DNA from: Chryseobacterium piperi
GTDB lineage: Bacteria > Bacteroidota > Bacteroidia > Flavobacteriales > Weeksellaceae
NCBI RefSeq assembly: GCF_002285635.2
Contig: NZ_CP023049.2
Coordinates: forward strand, 2,790,001 to 2,854,000
Length of the DNA: 64,000 nt
Direction: 5' to 3'
The notes below the pieces were generated by a model. That model was given only the letters and a program-made list of their open reading frames with translations, did no database searches and was not told where the DNA came from. Positions 1-8,509 of the stretch are shown in pieces; within the stretch, counting starts at the first letter, position 1, and each line of letters begins with the position of its first letter. Position numbers and translations under genes: made by a program.

Positions 1-402
1 CCGGCTTATATAGCAGCCATGCAAGCCGATCAAAATCTCTGGAATTTCGCGTATGAAAAAAGAATTTTACTTCTCAATCCAAGTAATCTGATCACTTCCT
101 TAAAGCTTATTGCCGACCTATGGAAACGTGAATATCAGAACAGAAATTCAATGGAGATCGCAGAGCGTGGTGCCAGATTGTATGATAAGTTCGTAGGTTT
201 TGTAGAAAATCTTGAAAAAGTTGGAAAGAATCTGGATCAGGCCAAAAACGTATATAATGATGCTTATAAACAGTTATCAACAGGTAATGATAATTTAGTA
301 ATCCAAACACAGAAACTGAAATCACTCGGAATTAAAAATAAAAAAGAGCTTCCTCAAAGCTTAATTGATCAGTCTCAAACATTACCTATCCCTGAAGAAT
401 AG
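1..402 (+). CDS. rmuC: RmuC family DNA recombination protein, C-terminal part
   Basis: The frame is open from the first base of the window to the stop at 400-402, so this is the 3' end of a gene that begins upstream (134 codons visible). The visible part starts with PAYIAAMQADQNLWNFAY and continues KRILLLNPSNLITSLK, which matches the end of the nuclease-like core of RmuC proteins. A helical, coiled-coil-like tail follows (LEKVGKNLDQAKNVYNDAYK) and then a short Pro-rich end. RmuC proteins are thought to limit inversions at short inverted repeats. The family call is confident; the N-terminal coiled coil lies outside the window. The internal ATG at 19 is not the true start because homology extends upstream of it. 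Confidence 0.85.
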   Translation, partial: PAYIAAMQADQNLWNFAYEKRILLLNPSNLITSLKLIADLWKREYQNRNSMEIAERGARLYDKFVGFVENLEKVGKNLDQAKNVYNDAYKQLSTGNDNLVIQTQKLKSLGIKNKKELPQSLIDQSQTLPIPEE

Positions 403-445
403 CCCTTTTCCTGAAAAGTAGATAAATTCAATCATTAATTTTGTA

Positions 446-453
446 TAATTTTG
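446..453 (+). promoter_or_regulatory. Possible -7 box TAATTTTG just before the methyltransferase gene
   Basis: TAATTTTG fits the Bacteroidota -7 consensus TAnnTTTG and ends four bases before the ATG at 458. If used, the mRNA would be leaderless or nearly so. No good TTG -33 element is seen at the expected distance, so support is weak. Confidence 0.3.
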
Positions 454-457
454 CAGC

Positions 458-1228
458 ATGCTAATAGAAAGTTTCCAAAACGATAAAATTAAACACGTTA
501 CCAAACTCCTTTCTGACAACCGGTTTCGAAAAAAATCTAATGTTTTTGTAGTCGAAGGTCAACAGGAGAATGAAAGAGCGCTGAAATTTGATTTCGAACC
601 TGTAGAATTTTTCATTTGTGAGAATATTTTCAAAGGAAATATTCCCCAGGGAAGAATTCATTATGTGAGCGAAAAGATCTATGAGAAAATTGCTTACCGT
701 GGAAGCAGTGAGGGAATTATTGGAATTTACAAAACCAAAGAATCTGATCTTTCTTCTTTCAAAGCTAAAGAAAACTCCACTATCATTATTGTAGAAAGCA
801 TTGAGAAACCTGGTAATTTAGGCGCAATTCTGAGAAGCTGTGAGGCATTTGGAATAGACGCTTTAATTATTACGGATGTAAGAGCCGACTTTTATAACCC
901 TAATGTGATAAGGTCAAGCGTTGGCTGTCTTTTCGGGATGAAGGTATTTCAGGCTGAAAATAAGGAAACACTGGATTTCCTGAGCCAAAATCAGTTCAAC
1001 ATCTATACAACAATAATGGATGAAAGTTCCGAAGACCTTTATAAAAGAGATTTCACAAATAAGTCAGCGATCCTTTTTGGAACTGAGCATTCGGGCTTAA
1101 GTGAATTCTGGAGTGGTAAAGGGCAAAATACGTTAATTCCTATGACTGGAAGTATTGATTCTCTAAACCTGAGTAATGCTGTAGCGATTACTTGCTATGA
1201 ATCTTTGAGACAAAAAAAGCTTAAATAG
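458..1228 (+). CDS. TrmH/SpoU family RNA 2'-O-methyltransferase
   Basis: A 256-residue SPOUT methyltransferase that would place 2'-O-methyl groups on tRNA or rRNA ribose. All three SpoU motifs are present: motif 1 around residues 110-128 (VESIEKPGNLGAILRSCEAF), motif 2 near 208-216 (FGTEHSGLS) and motif 3 near 227-240 (IPMTGSIDSLNLSNA), which form the trefoil-knot cofactor site. The N-terminal 95 residues are the small substrate-binding domain of this family (FVVEGQQENERAL). It follows rmuC on the same strand after 55 bases and ends before a strong hairpin terminator. The RNA substrate cannot be read from sequence, so no symbol is given. Confidence 0.9.
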   Translation: MLIESFQNDKIKHVTKLLSDNRFRKKSNVFVVEGQQENERALKFDFEPVEFFICENIFKGNIPQGRIHYVSEKIYEKIAYRGSSEGIIGIYKTKESDLSSFKAKENSTIIIVESIEKPGNLGAILRSCEAFGIDALIITDVRADFYNPNVIRSSVGCLFGMKVFQAENKETLDFLSQNQFNIYTTIMDESSEDLYKRDFTNKSAILFGTEHSGLSEFWSGKGQNTLIPMTGSIDSLNLSNAVAITCYESLRQKKLK

Positions 1229-1303
1229 CCTGATAGAACTTATAATCTAATGATCCCTGAATTCCCATAATTATATAGCATATTATATTCAGGTAAAGAC
1301 ATA

Positions 1304-1338
1304 AAAAAACCGTTTCGCTGGGCGAAACGGTTCTTTTA
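1304..1338. terminator. Bidirectional rho-independent terminator
   Basis: A perfect 11-bp stem (1308-1318 with 1322-1332) with a TGG loop has an A-run on its left and a T-rich run on its right. It can serve both the plus-strand methyltransferase gene and the minus-strand Ala-rich gene, which converge here. Confidence 0.85.
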
Positions 1339-1354
1339 TTTAGTAACGTACTAA

Positions 1355-1693
1355 TTATTTTTTAGCAGCGTCTACAGCGTCTTTAGCATCTTTAGCAGCA
1401 CCTTTAGCAGCATCAGCAGCACCTTTAGCAGCGTCAGCAGCAGTAGTAGCAGCTCCTTTAGCAGCGTCAGCAGCAGCAGCAGTAGTTGCAGCAGCAGCAT
1501 CTTTAGCAGCACCTACAGTAGCAGTAGCAGCAGAATCAACAACTTGAGCAGCAGAATCAGCTACAACAGCAGCAGAATCAGTAGCAGCGATAGCAGCAGA
1601 ATCAGCAGTACCTTCAGTAGAAGTAGCTTCAGTTTTTTTACAAGCAACTAGAGAGATTGCAGCGATAGCAGCTACGAATAATGACTTTTTCAT
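1355..1693 (-). CDS. Ala-rich small lipoprotein with LEA-like repeats
   Basis: 112 residues. A lipoprotein signal (MKKSLFVAAIAAISLVAC) is followed by a low-complexity body of Ala, Asp, Lys and Thr. The C-terminal half repeats units like DAAKGAA and TTAADAAKGA, giving an 11-residue-like amphipathic pattern resembling LEA or YtjA-like stress proteins. The gene is GC-richer than its surroundings because of GCA/GCT Ala codons. It probably sits in an envelope membrane as an extended helix. Proteins of this composition are common in Chryseobacterium, but I know of no proven function. It is monocistronic, with its own terminator at 1304-1338 and a candidate promoter at 1763-1770. Confidence 0.75.
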   Translation of the reverse strand: MKKSLFVAAIAAISLVACKKTEATSTEGTADSAAIAATDSAAVVADSAAQVVDSAATATVGAAKDAAAATTAAAADAAKGAATTAADAAKGAADAAKGAAKDAKDAVDAAKK

Positions 1694-1762
1694 AATAAAT
1701 TAAATTTAATTTTGTTAATATTGTTATCTAAAATTTTCTTCTGTTCTGTTATTTGAACAAGA

Positions 1763-1770
1763 CAAAGGTA
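1763..1770 (-). promoter_or_regulatory. -7 box TACCTTTG for the Ala-rich lipoprotein gene
   Basis: On the minus strand TACCTTTG matches TAnnTTTG, about 70 bases before the ATG. No clean TTG lies 19-20 bases further upstream, so only the -7 element is supported. Confidence 0.45.
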
Positions 1771-1876
1771 GAGCAGTTAGAAAATTTGTCTATGAAAAAT
1801 AATTGTAATAACTTTGTAAAACAGTTTTACAAATAAATATAACTGATAACCAGTAATTTAATCACTTTATATCAAC

Positions 1877-3058
1877 TTGACAGATTTAGACCTATTACAC
1901 TTTGAGCAGCTAAAAAAGGATGTACAGGCTCAATATTTAAAAGAATACACCCCTTCCTTTGATGATATTTCAAAATGGAAAGGAATTGACATTATATATT
2001 TTCAGGAAGATCTTCGCAAAAAGGCTAAAGGAAACATTAGCGAAAAATCGTTTTATACTTATTTCAAAAATGCTCCGGTTACCAAACTCCCAAGAATCGA
2101 CATGCTCAATTTATTAAGTATTTATGCAGGTTACGACTCATGGTATGAGTTTAAAAAACAACATCTTTTTGCCGGAGAATTATTACAGGATGAAAAAGAT
2201 CTCAGCGAGGAAGAAATAAAAGAATTAGAAGAATCACTGGCTCATTTACCAGAAAGCATCAATTCTGAAATTCAGCCACAAAAAACGCTGAATCCTGAGC
2301 ACAAAAACGCTAATTTACAAAAAACAAATACTGAAAATCAAGAATTTACAAAAAATAACAACAATAATACTTCTCTAGAAAAAACACCATCCGAACCTAA
2401 GAAAAAATTCCTGCAAAAGAATGCCTGGGCAATTGTCACTACTATTTTAATTATGATTACCGGTGTTTTAGGTTTTAAAGATGAAATTTTTTCTAAAGAA
2501 TACAAATATTGCTTTACAGATGCAGACCGCGGAGTTGCTGTAATCAATACACTTGAAATAAAAGTGTTTAAAGAAAATGAATCTCCAATCTTATTTAAGA
2601 TAAATCCGGGGGAATGTTTTAGATACTCTACCAAAGATAAAATTCTTAAAATGCAGATCAGTGCTCCATTCTACGAGCCCTTAACGGTCAACAGAAGCCT
2701 TGAAAATGCCCCTAAAGAAGAAATGATAGAAATGAAGCCTGATGATTATAAAATGGCGGCTTACTATTTCTCTATAAAAGATGTAAAAGGAGGAAACCCT
2801 GAGGAACAATTTGCTCTCATCAAACAAAAGAGAAAACAATTAGAGAATTTAATCAGCAATAATGCTATCATTTATCAGGTATATGATAACAATACCTACG
2901 GAATTGAAACATTAGACAAACAAAAATACATTACACTCGTAACAACACCTACAACATCCCTGAAGAATTTACGGGTGATTGAAATGAAAAAAGACGATAA
3001 AGGTAAAATAATATCTATAAAATTTAAAATTGCAAATACTGATGAAAAGAATAAGTAA
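1877..3058 (+). CDS. Single-span membrane protein of unknown function, TTG start
   Basis: 393 residues. I do not recognise a characterised family. Residues 1-95 form a folded N-terminal domain with Trp and aromatic residues (SFYTYFKNAP, YDSWYEFKK) of a kind seen in uncharacterised Bacteroidota proteins. Residues 100-175 are acidic, then Asn/Gln-rich and likely disordered. One transmembrane helix is near 183-202 (AWAIVTTILIMITGVLGF), followed by a roughly 190-residue C-terminal domain. The only possible start after the in-frame stop at 1859 is TTG at 1877. The end overlaps the start of the next gene (3042), implying coupled translation with that lipoprotein and a shared envelope role. Confidence 0.6.
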   Translation: MTDLDLLHFEQLKKDVQAQYLKEYTPSFDDISKWKGIDIIYFQEDLRKKAKGNISEKSFYTYFKNAPVTKLPRIDMLNLLSIYAGYDSWYEFKKQHLFAGELLQDEKDLSEEEIKELEESLAHLPESINSEIQPQKTLNPEHKNANLQKTNTENQEFTKNNNNNTSLEKTPSEPKKKFLQKNAWAIVTTILIMITGVLGFKDEIFSKEYKYCFTDADRGVAVINTLEIKVFKENESPILFKINPGECFRYSTKDKILKMQISAPFYEPLTVNRSLENAPKEEMIEMKPDDYKMAAYYFSIKDVKGGNPEEQFALIKQKRKQLENLISNNAIIYQVYDNNTYGIETLDKQKYITLVTTPTTSLKNLRVIEMKKDDKGKIISIKFKIANTDEKNK

Positions 3059-3629
3059 TTTTTTTGTTGCCCTATTACTGCTCATTGCTTTTGTTTCCTG
3101 CAATAACAAAAAGACTGAAGTAAGTGATTTGGACAAATTAAGAAATAGTAACAACACAAAAACCTACCCTGCTGTACAAATGGATAGCATGCAGGCGATC
3201 AATTCTATAACAAAACAAAAAGTACAGGAATTATTGGATCTTTCTACGCTTTACTTATCCGGAAACCGAAATACGGAAATAGATACTGTAATCTACTCGC
3301 AAATGGAAAGCTACTTCCATAAACCAGACAGCCTAACATTTAAAAGGCTATTCAAAGAATTAGATAGTTTAAAGGTAAAATCTGTGAAAGTCAACAGCCT
3401 GGCAGTACATAAAGATTATTATAAAAAAGACACGCTGGATTACGCTAAATTCAATGTAGAATATTTTGATGACAAAAACAGATCTCTCGGAACTTTTGAA
3501 AAGAGTGCCCAATATACCCTGCTTTCAAAACCAATCAAATTTAAGAAAGAGTTTAAATTTTATTTTTTGAATTTTTATACACCTTCACCTGTAAAAAAAG
3601 ACAGTACTTCTGCAGGAGTTACTAAATAA
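3042..3629 (+). CDS. Predicted lipoprotein of unknown function
   Basis: 195 residues starting at ATG 3042, chosen because it puts a clean lipoprotein signal at the N-terminus (MKRISNFFVALLLLIAFVSC). The rest is soluble, Lys- and Ser-rich, with no motif I recognise. It overlaps the end of the preceding membrane protein gene by 17 bases, so the pair is probably one operon. Its 3' end also overlaps the convergent folate gene by 55 bases (3575-3629), which is unusual and means the two transcripts are antisense there. Confidence 0.65.
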   Translation: MKRISNFFVALLLLIAFVSCNNKKTEVSDLDKLRNSNNTKTYPAVQMDSMQAINSITKQKVQELLDLSTLYLSGNRNTEIDTVIYSQMESYFHKPDSLTFKRLFKELDSLKVKSVKVNSLAVHKDYYKKDTLDYAKFNVEYFDDKNRSLGTFEKSAQYTLLSKPIKFKKEFKFYFLNFYTPSPVKKDSTSAGVTK

Positions 3630-4153
3630 TCTAAAGCGATATCATTTTCCCAGGTATCGTCAATCAACTCATCGGGGCTGAAGTAATTCACTCCGATTTT
3701 TTTTGTGACCAAAGGAAGACTTTGAAAAAAACCGTCATAGAATCCTTTACCATATCCTACTCTATTACCCATGGGATCACAATATAATACGGGAGTTATC
3801 ACAAAATTAAAATCTTGCTCTCCGGAGTCCTGATTAGAAACAGGCTCTGAAATTCCCCAGGAACTGGTCTCAAACTTTGTATCCGGAAATATTTCAACAG
3901 AAATAAGCCTCTCCCCGACCACTTTCGGAACAAAAATACGGATACCTTGTTCCAGACAGTACTGAACAAATGTACGGGTATCAATCTCCTTAAACTTTTC
4001 AATAGGAAGAAAAATATGAATTTTCTGACCTATTGAAGGCTTAAAGTATTTAATCAAATTTTCGAAAATTCTTTCAGATAAGAAGAAAGCCTCATCAGTC
4101 GACAAGGCTTTTCTTTTTTGCATATATTTTTTTCTAAGGTCAGCTTTTAACAT
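3575..4153 (-). CDS. 5-formyltetrahydrofolate cyclo-ligase
   Basis: 192 residues, the normal length for this family, which converts 5-formyl-THF plus ATP to 5,10-methenyl-THF in the cytoplasm. The signature GNRVGYGKGFYDGF near residues 132-145 binds ATP phosphate and folate, and the N-terminal KADLRKKY...RKAL segment and VPKVVG strand are typical. The gene lies 5 bases downstream of the TrhO gene on the same strand and is likely cotranscribed with it. Its last 18 codons overlap the convergent lipoprotein gene. Confidence 0.9.
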   Translation of the reverse strand: MLKADLRKKYMQKRKALSTDEAFFLSERIFENLIKYFKPSIGQKIHIFLPIEKFKEIDTRTFVQYCLEQGIRIFVPKVVGERLISVEIFPDTKFETSSWGISEPVSNQDSGEQDFNFVITPVLYCDPMGNRVGYGKGFYDGFFQSLPLVTKKIGVNYFSPDELIDDTWENDIALDYLVTPAEVLSFFTGEGV

Positions 4154-4158
4154 AATCG

Positions 4159-5526
4159 TTACGCGTTTTCAGCCTGAAGAACTTTATATAATTTGTCTGA
4201 CAAACGTACTCTGAACGGAAGCTCAAAAGTAATTTGATCTCCTTTTCTGGCCTTTTCACTAGGTGCTCCATTTACAAAGATTTCAGTAATTGCCACCTCT
4301 TGCTCACCTGTTGTAGGTCCTGAAATCAACACTTTATCTCCTACTGAAAGTTCTTTGTTTTCAATTAAGAACTGGGCAATTTTTGATTTGGTATAATAAT
4401 GCTCTGCTTTTCCAAGCAATACTTTTTTAACTGTTATTTTTTGACGAATATTCTTTGTTTCAGCTTTTGCTAAGGGTTTAGCTGGTAAATCACCTGAATT
4501 TTTAAATTTCAAAGCATCAGATTTTCCTTTTCTAAAAACCTTATTTCCAACCTGTAATCCTTTTCTTAATTTTATTTGCTCATCCCAAGGTAAATGTATT
4601 GTTTCTAAACACTCAGTAGAACAACAGTTCTCCATCGTGGCCTTACATTCATCACATTGAATAAATAACAAATGGCAGGCATCATTAGAACAATTGGTAT
4701 GATTATCACATGGTTTACCACACTGATGGCATTGTGATATGATATCATCGGTAATCCGCTCCCCTAATCGGTGATCGAACACAAAGTTTTTACCAATAAA
4801 TTTACTCTTTATCCCTTCTTCTTTTATTTGACGGGTATATTCAATAATTCCGCCTTCTAACTGATAAACATTTTTAAAACCCTGATGTTTGAAGTAAGCA
4901 CTGGCTTTTTCACAACGGATTCCTCCTGTACAGTACATTAAAAGGTTCTTATCTTCCTTAAAATCCTGTAATTGTTCGTTGATAATCGGTAAGCTTTCTC
5001 TAAAATTTTCTACATCAGGAGTAATAGCTCCTTCAAAATGACCAACCTCACTTTCGTAGTGATTTCTAAAATCGACAACAATCGTATTAGGATCTTCCAA
5101 TAAATTATTAAATTCCTGAGCTTTTAAGTGAATTCCTTTATTCGTCACATCAAAAGACTCATCATTTAAACCATCTGCAACAATCTTATGTCTGACTTTG
5201 ATAGTCAATTTTAAAAAGGAGTGATTGTCTTGCTCAACCGCAACATTCAAACGAATTCCTCTCATAAACTCGTAGTCTTCCAGGGTAGTACGAAAAGCTT
5301 CAAAATTGTCCGCAGGAACACTCATCTGAGCATTGATTCCTTCATGTGCAACATAAATACGGCCTAAGGCATCAAGTGCATTCCAGGCAATAAATAATTC
5401 GTCGCGAAATTTTTTGGGATCTTCAATTTTGGCATACGCATAGAAAGACAACGTAAGGCGTTCCTTACCAGCTTCATCAATAAGTTGAGCTCTTTCTTCT
5501 GCGCTTAAGGTGTTATACAGTTGCAT
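4159..5526 (-). CDS. trhO: tRNA uridine(34) hydroxylase TrhO (YceA-type rhodanese) with C-terminal barrel extension
   Basis: 455 residues, about 100 longer than E. coli TrhO. TrhO uses oxygen to make 5-hydroxyuridine at tRNA position 34. Residues 20-120 are the N-terminal acylphosphatase-like domain and 130-225 a rhodanese domain with the active loop CTGGIRCEKAS (C199, C205). A Cys-rich, probably zinc-binding segment follows (about 264-310: CHQCGKPC, CSNDACH, CDECKA, CCSTEC). Residues 345-455 form an extra domain (VGDKVLISGPTTG, then FELPFRVRLSDKLYKVL) that resembles the barrel at the end of U32 peptidases. The U32 proteins TrhP act on the same tRNA modification, so the resemblance is notable but inferred. 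Confidence 0.85.
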   Translation of the reverse strand: MQLYNTLSAEERAQLIDEAGKERLTLSFYAYAKIEDPKKFRDELFIAWNALDALGRIYVAHEGINAQMSVPADNFEAFRTTLEDYEFMRGIRLNVAVEQDNHSFLKLTIKVRHKIVADGLNDESFDVTNKGIHLKAQEFNNLLEDPNTIVVDFRNHYESEVGHFEGAITPDVENFRESLPIINEQLQDFKEDKNLLMYCTGGIRCEKASAYFKHQGFKNVYQLEGGIIEYTRQIKEEGIKSKFIGKNFVFDHRLGERITDDIISQCHQCGKPCDNHTNCSNDACHLLFIQCDECKATMENCCSTECLETIHLPWDEQIKLRKGLQVGNKVFRKGKSDALKFKNSGDLPAKPLAKAETKNIRQKITVKKVLLGKAEHYYTKSKIAQFLIENKELSVGDKVLISGPTTGEQEVAITEIFVNGAPSEKARKGDQITFELPFRVRLSDKLYKVLQAENA

Positions 5527-5957
5527 GCTATAAACGTTTTAAGTGAGAAAAATTTTTTGCAAATATAGTGATTTTTCAATTGAGTCTATTTTTAGAGGAG
5601 AAAGGTAATCTCAATAACGGCAAAAACAAACACAGCCAAAACGTGATTATTTCTTATTGTTAATCGTTAATTACGCTTAATAATTGAAGGAAATATTTTT
5701 TATTTTAATAATTAGACTTAACTTTAATGACAATACAACCATCTATATGTCATAATATGACATATTGTCTTTAATAATTTTTTAAGATCCGTTAATTGAG
5801 GATACGTAAATTATAGTATAATATATAAATTATCGCAATTGCTGTTAAATTTTAGTTAAAATTGAAACATTCCATTTCAATCGCACACCTATTTAGCATT
5901 AAATTTGTTTACTGTAAAACGAATTAATTTTAATCATAAAAATAAAGAAGATATACA
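5527..5957. other. 431-base AT-rich intergenic region upstream of the HtrA gene
   Basis: No gene is seen. The stretch separates the divergent trhO and htrA genes. TAAATTTG at 5900-5907 fits the -7 consensus for the plus strand, about 50 bases before the HtrA start, but no TTG sits at the right distance. The rest is AT-rich with short homopolymers. Confidence 0.4.
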
Positions 5958-7484
5958 ATGAAGAGTACTTTAAAAAAACTATTACCATTTGCTGTAGTAG
6001 GAGTTATTTCAGGAGCTACTACCGTTGGCACAATACAATACTTTGGTCATACCTCTAACAATGGGGACCAATCTTATTTTACTTCTGCAGCCAAAACTTC
6101 ATTCGTAGGAATGAATACGGCTTCTACAGGAGATGATTTTGTCAAAGCTGCGAAAACAACGGTTCCTGCAGTAGTTACGATCAAAAACTACCAGACCAGA
6201 ACATCAAGCAGAGCTTCAGAGCAGGATTTGTTTGACTTTTTCTTCGGAGATCCTTTCGGGGGCAGAGGAGGCCAACAAAGGCAAAAACAGCAACCTCCTG
6301 AAAACATGCCTTCAGGAATGGGATCGGGAGTGATCATTTCTCCGGATGGATATATTATTTCCAATAACCATGTGGTAGCTGGTGCTAATAAACTGGAAGT
6401 AGTCTTAAGCAATAAAAAATCATATATCGCTACATTGATAGGAACAGATCCAAATACCGACATTTCCTTATTAAAAATAGAGGAAAAAGGATTGCCTTAT
6501 CTGAACTTTGCCAATTCAGACAATATTGAAGTAGGTCAATGGGTACTTGCAGTCGGAAATCCGCTTGGACTGAACTCAACGGTAACAGCAGGTATCATTT
6601 CTGCTAAAGGAAGAGGAATTGGCATTCTAGGATCTCAAGGAAAAGCAAGCAATCCAATTGAAAGCTTTATCCAAACAGATGCTGCCATTAACCCTGGAAA
6701 TTCAGGAGGAGCATTAGTGAATGCTAATGGAGATTTGATCGGTATCAACTCAGCAATTCAATCTACTACAGGTTATTATCAGGGATATGGATTTGCCATT
6801 CCGTCTAACCTGGCAAGAAAAATCATTGAAGACATTAAGAAGTTTGGAATTGTACAAAGAGGATTTCTAGGAGTAGCTTCTTTAGACCTTTCGGACGACC
6901 AACAGGTTGCTATGTACAACAGACAGAAGAAAGCCAATATTAAAGTAGGTTCCGGAGTTTATGTTACGGAAGTTACAGACAATAGTGGTGCAGAAAATGC
7001 AGGAATTAAAAACGGTGACATCATTACTAAAATTGATGGAACATCTATTACTGATTTTGCCGACTTATCTATGGCTGTAGGAAGCAAACGCCCTGGTGAT
7101 AAAGTTCAGGTTACTTATCTAAGAAATGGTAAGGAAAACACAACAACTGTTACTTTAAAAGATCAGAAGGGAGGCACTTCAACAAGAACAAAAGCTGATC
7201 TGAGTGTCACTGAAAAAATCGGAGCTGATTTCGAACCATTGAGCGATTCATTCAAAACAAGCTATGGATTAAATAGCGGTGTTATTGCAAAAAATGTTTC
7301 AGAAGGAAGTGAAATGGCTAAGATCGGAGTAGTAGACAACTATATCATTATAGAAATAAATGGTAAGCCGGTCAACTCCCAAAAAGACGTAGAGAAAATT
7401 TTAGACAAGTACCAAGGAAATGTACAAGTGAAATTTGTAGATGAATACGGAAGAATTTATACAAAAGGATTTAAAATGCCTTAG
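5958..7484 (+). CDS. DegP/HtrA family periplasmic serine protease (Do-type)
   Basis: 508 residues. An N-terminal hydrophobic signal segment (about 8-28) sends it to the periplasm, where Do proteases degrade or refold misfolded envelope proteins. The trypsin-like domain has the full triad: H138 in SNNHVVAG, D168 in DPNTDISLLK and S249 in NPGNSGGAL. The linker near 85-115 is Gly/Gln-rich. Two PDZ domains follow, about 285-390 (GFLGVASLDL, AGIKNGDIITKIDG) and 410-505 (IGVVDNYIIIEINGKPV). Expression is probably stress-related by family, but I see no operator. The gene ends at a bidirectional terminator. Confidence 0.93.
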   Translation: MKSTLKKLLPFAVVGVISGATTVGTIQYFGHTSNNGDQSYFTSAAKTSFVGMNTASTGDDFVKAAKTTVPAVVTIKNYQTRTSSRASEQDLFDFFFGDPFGGRGGQQRQKQQPPENMPSGMGSGVIISPDGYIISNNHVVAGANKLEVVLSNKKSYIATLIGTDPNTDISLLKIEEKGLPYLNFANSDNIEVGQWVLAVGNPLGLNSTVTAGIISAKGRGIGILGSQGKASNPIESFIQTDAAINPGNSGGALVNANGDLIGINSAIQSTTGYYQGYGFAIPSNLARKIIEDIKKFGIVQRGFLGVASLDLSDDQQVAMYNRQKKANIKVGSGVYVTEVTDNSGAENAGIKNGDIITKIDGTSITDFADLSMAVGSKRPGDKVQVTYLRNGKENTTTVTLKDQKGGTSTRTKADLSVTEKIGADFEPLSDSFKTSYGLNSGVIAKNVSEGSEMAKIGVVDNYIIIEINGKPVNSQKDVEKILDKYQGNVQVKFVDEYGRIYTKGFKMP

Positions 7485-7507
7485 TAGAATTTTTCTAAAA
7501 CATAAAA

Positions 7508-7535
7508 AACGCTGCATCGTATGCAGCGTTTTTTT
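7508..7535. terminator. Bidirectional terminator between htrA and the minus-strand membrane gene
   Basis: A perfect 10-bp stem (7508-7517 with 7521-7530) with a three-base loop is flanked by A-run and T-run. The stop codon of the convergent gene lies at 7534-7536, right at the edge of the hairpin. Confidence 0.85.
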
Positions 7536-7989
7536 ATTTAGCGTTGTTCATTTTTTCAGCAATTCTCTTTTTCTTATTCCTTTCATAAATTATCTCTACT
7601 ATTTTACCTCCAATCCATGAAAAAGGGAAAAAGGTAAGAAAGATAGATATTTTATAGAATGTAGGATGATAAGGAAATATAATAACATCAAGCATCGCTA
7701 TGAATAGCATGATGAAACCGATAAGAATAGCATAAGCTACTTTTGCATACTTTACAATAATAGCTGTCGCAACTCCACCTATCGTTGTTCCTAATCCGGA
7801 AATAAATAATAAAAAACCAAAGAAAGCCTCATCATTTCTCATACTGTAGAGGAATCTTTGCCAATGCTCAAACGGAGCAAAAGCCTCAAAAGTAACCCAC
7901 TGCGGAAAAACTCTAATTCCAAGAGTAATAATAAGCCCGGCAATACCCAGACCTACCAAAACCGCAAATGTATTTCTTATAAAACTCAT
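7534..7989 (-). CDS. Small integral membrane protein of unknown function
   Basis: 151 residues with four hydrophobic segments (about 8-28, 52-72, 77-97 and 103-125) and a basic C-terminus (ERNKKKRIAEK). No catalytic motif is seen. It resembles small uncharacterised membrane proteins widespread in flavobacteria. Its ATG overlaps the TAA of the RidA gene by one base (TAATG), so the two are translationally coupled. Confidence 0.65.
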   Translation of the reverse strand: MSFIRNTFAVLVGLGIAGLIITLGIRVFPQWVTFEAFAPFEHWQRFLYSMRNDEAFFGFLLFISGLGTTIGGVATAIIVKYAKVAYAILIGFIMLFIAMLDVIIFPYHPTFYKISIFLTFFPFSWIGGKIVEIIYERNKKKRIAEKMNNAK

Positions 7990-8369
7990 TAATCCTGGTG
8001 TGCAATCATCGAAATTTCAATATCAACATTCTTAGGCAGGCAAGAAACCTGTACCGTTTCACGAGCAGGATAGCTCTCAGCACTCAGATATGATGCGTAA
8101 ATATCATTCATAACAGCAAAATCATCCATACTTTTAAGGAAAATACTTGCCTTTACAACATTTTTAAAAGTCATTCCAGCTTCTGTAAGGATCGCTTCAA
8201 GATTCTTCATCACCTGATGCGTTTCTTTTTCAATTCCCTCTACCAATTTACCTGTTGCCGGATCTACAGGAATCTGACCTGATATGTATAAAACCCCGTT
8301 TGCGAGATTAGCTTGTGCATAAGGTCCGATTGCTGCAGGAGCATTAACTGTGTTGATTATTTGTTTCAT
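7989..8369 (-). CDS. ridA: RidA family reactive intermediate deaminase
   Basis: 126 residues from ATG 8369, chosen because family members begin with a short version of KQIINTVNAPAAIGPYAQA; the in-frame ATGs further upstream add 12 unlikely residues. RidA hydrolyses enamines and imines released by PLP enzymes such as threonine dehydratase. Family features seen are AIGPYAQA near 13-20, the trimer-site SGQIP, the conserved Arg of YPARETVQVS near 103-112 and a terminal EI...A strand. It is followed, with one base overlap, by a membrane protein gene. A promoter at 8474-8503 lets it be expressed apart from the upstream lptD gene. Confidence 0.92.
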   Translation of the reverse strand: MKQIINTVNAPAAIGPYAQANLANGVLYISGQIPVDPATGKLVEGIEKETHQVMKNLEAILTEAGMTFKNVVKASIFLKSMDDFAVMNDIYASYLSAESYPARETVQVSCLPKNVDIEISMIAHQD

Positions 8370-8473
8370 ATGTGGATATTTATTTTTTTCTGAGGTCATA
8401 TGCAATCACCTCTACTCTATTCATCTTTTAAAAGATTTCGTTAGCAGTGATTTCATTAAATTTATTTCGGGTG

Positions 8474-8503
8474 CAAATATAAATTTATATTTTCAAATGT
8501 CAA
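8474..8503 (-). promoter_or_regulatory. Bacteroidota-type promoter for ridA
   Basis: On the minus strand TTG (8503-8501) is followed after 19 bases by TATATTTG (8481-8474), matching TTG-N19-TAnnTTTG. It lies just past the lptD stop codon and about 105 bases before the ridA start. Confidence 0.65.
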
Positions 8504-8509
8504 CCAATC

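Noticed and set aside
1370..1650. A GCA trinucleotide tandem repeat or CRISPR-like array
   Set aside because: The repetition is Ala codons in a coding sequence; no spacer structure is present. No CRISPR arrays were seen anywhere in the window.
5900..5907. A firm promoter for htrA
   Set aside because: Only a -7 box is seen; no TTG at the expected distance, so it is reported only within the intergenic note.
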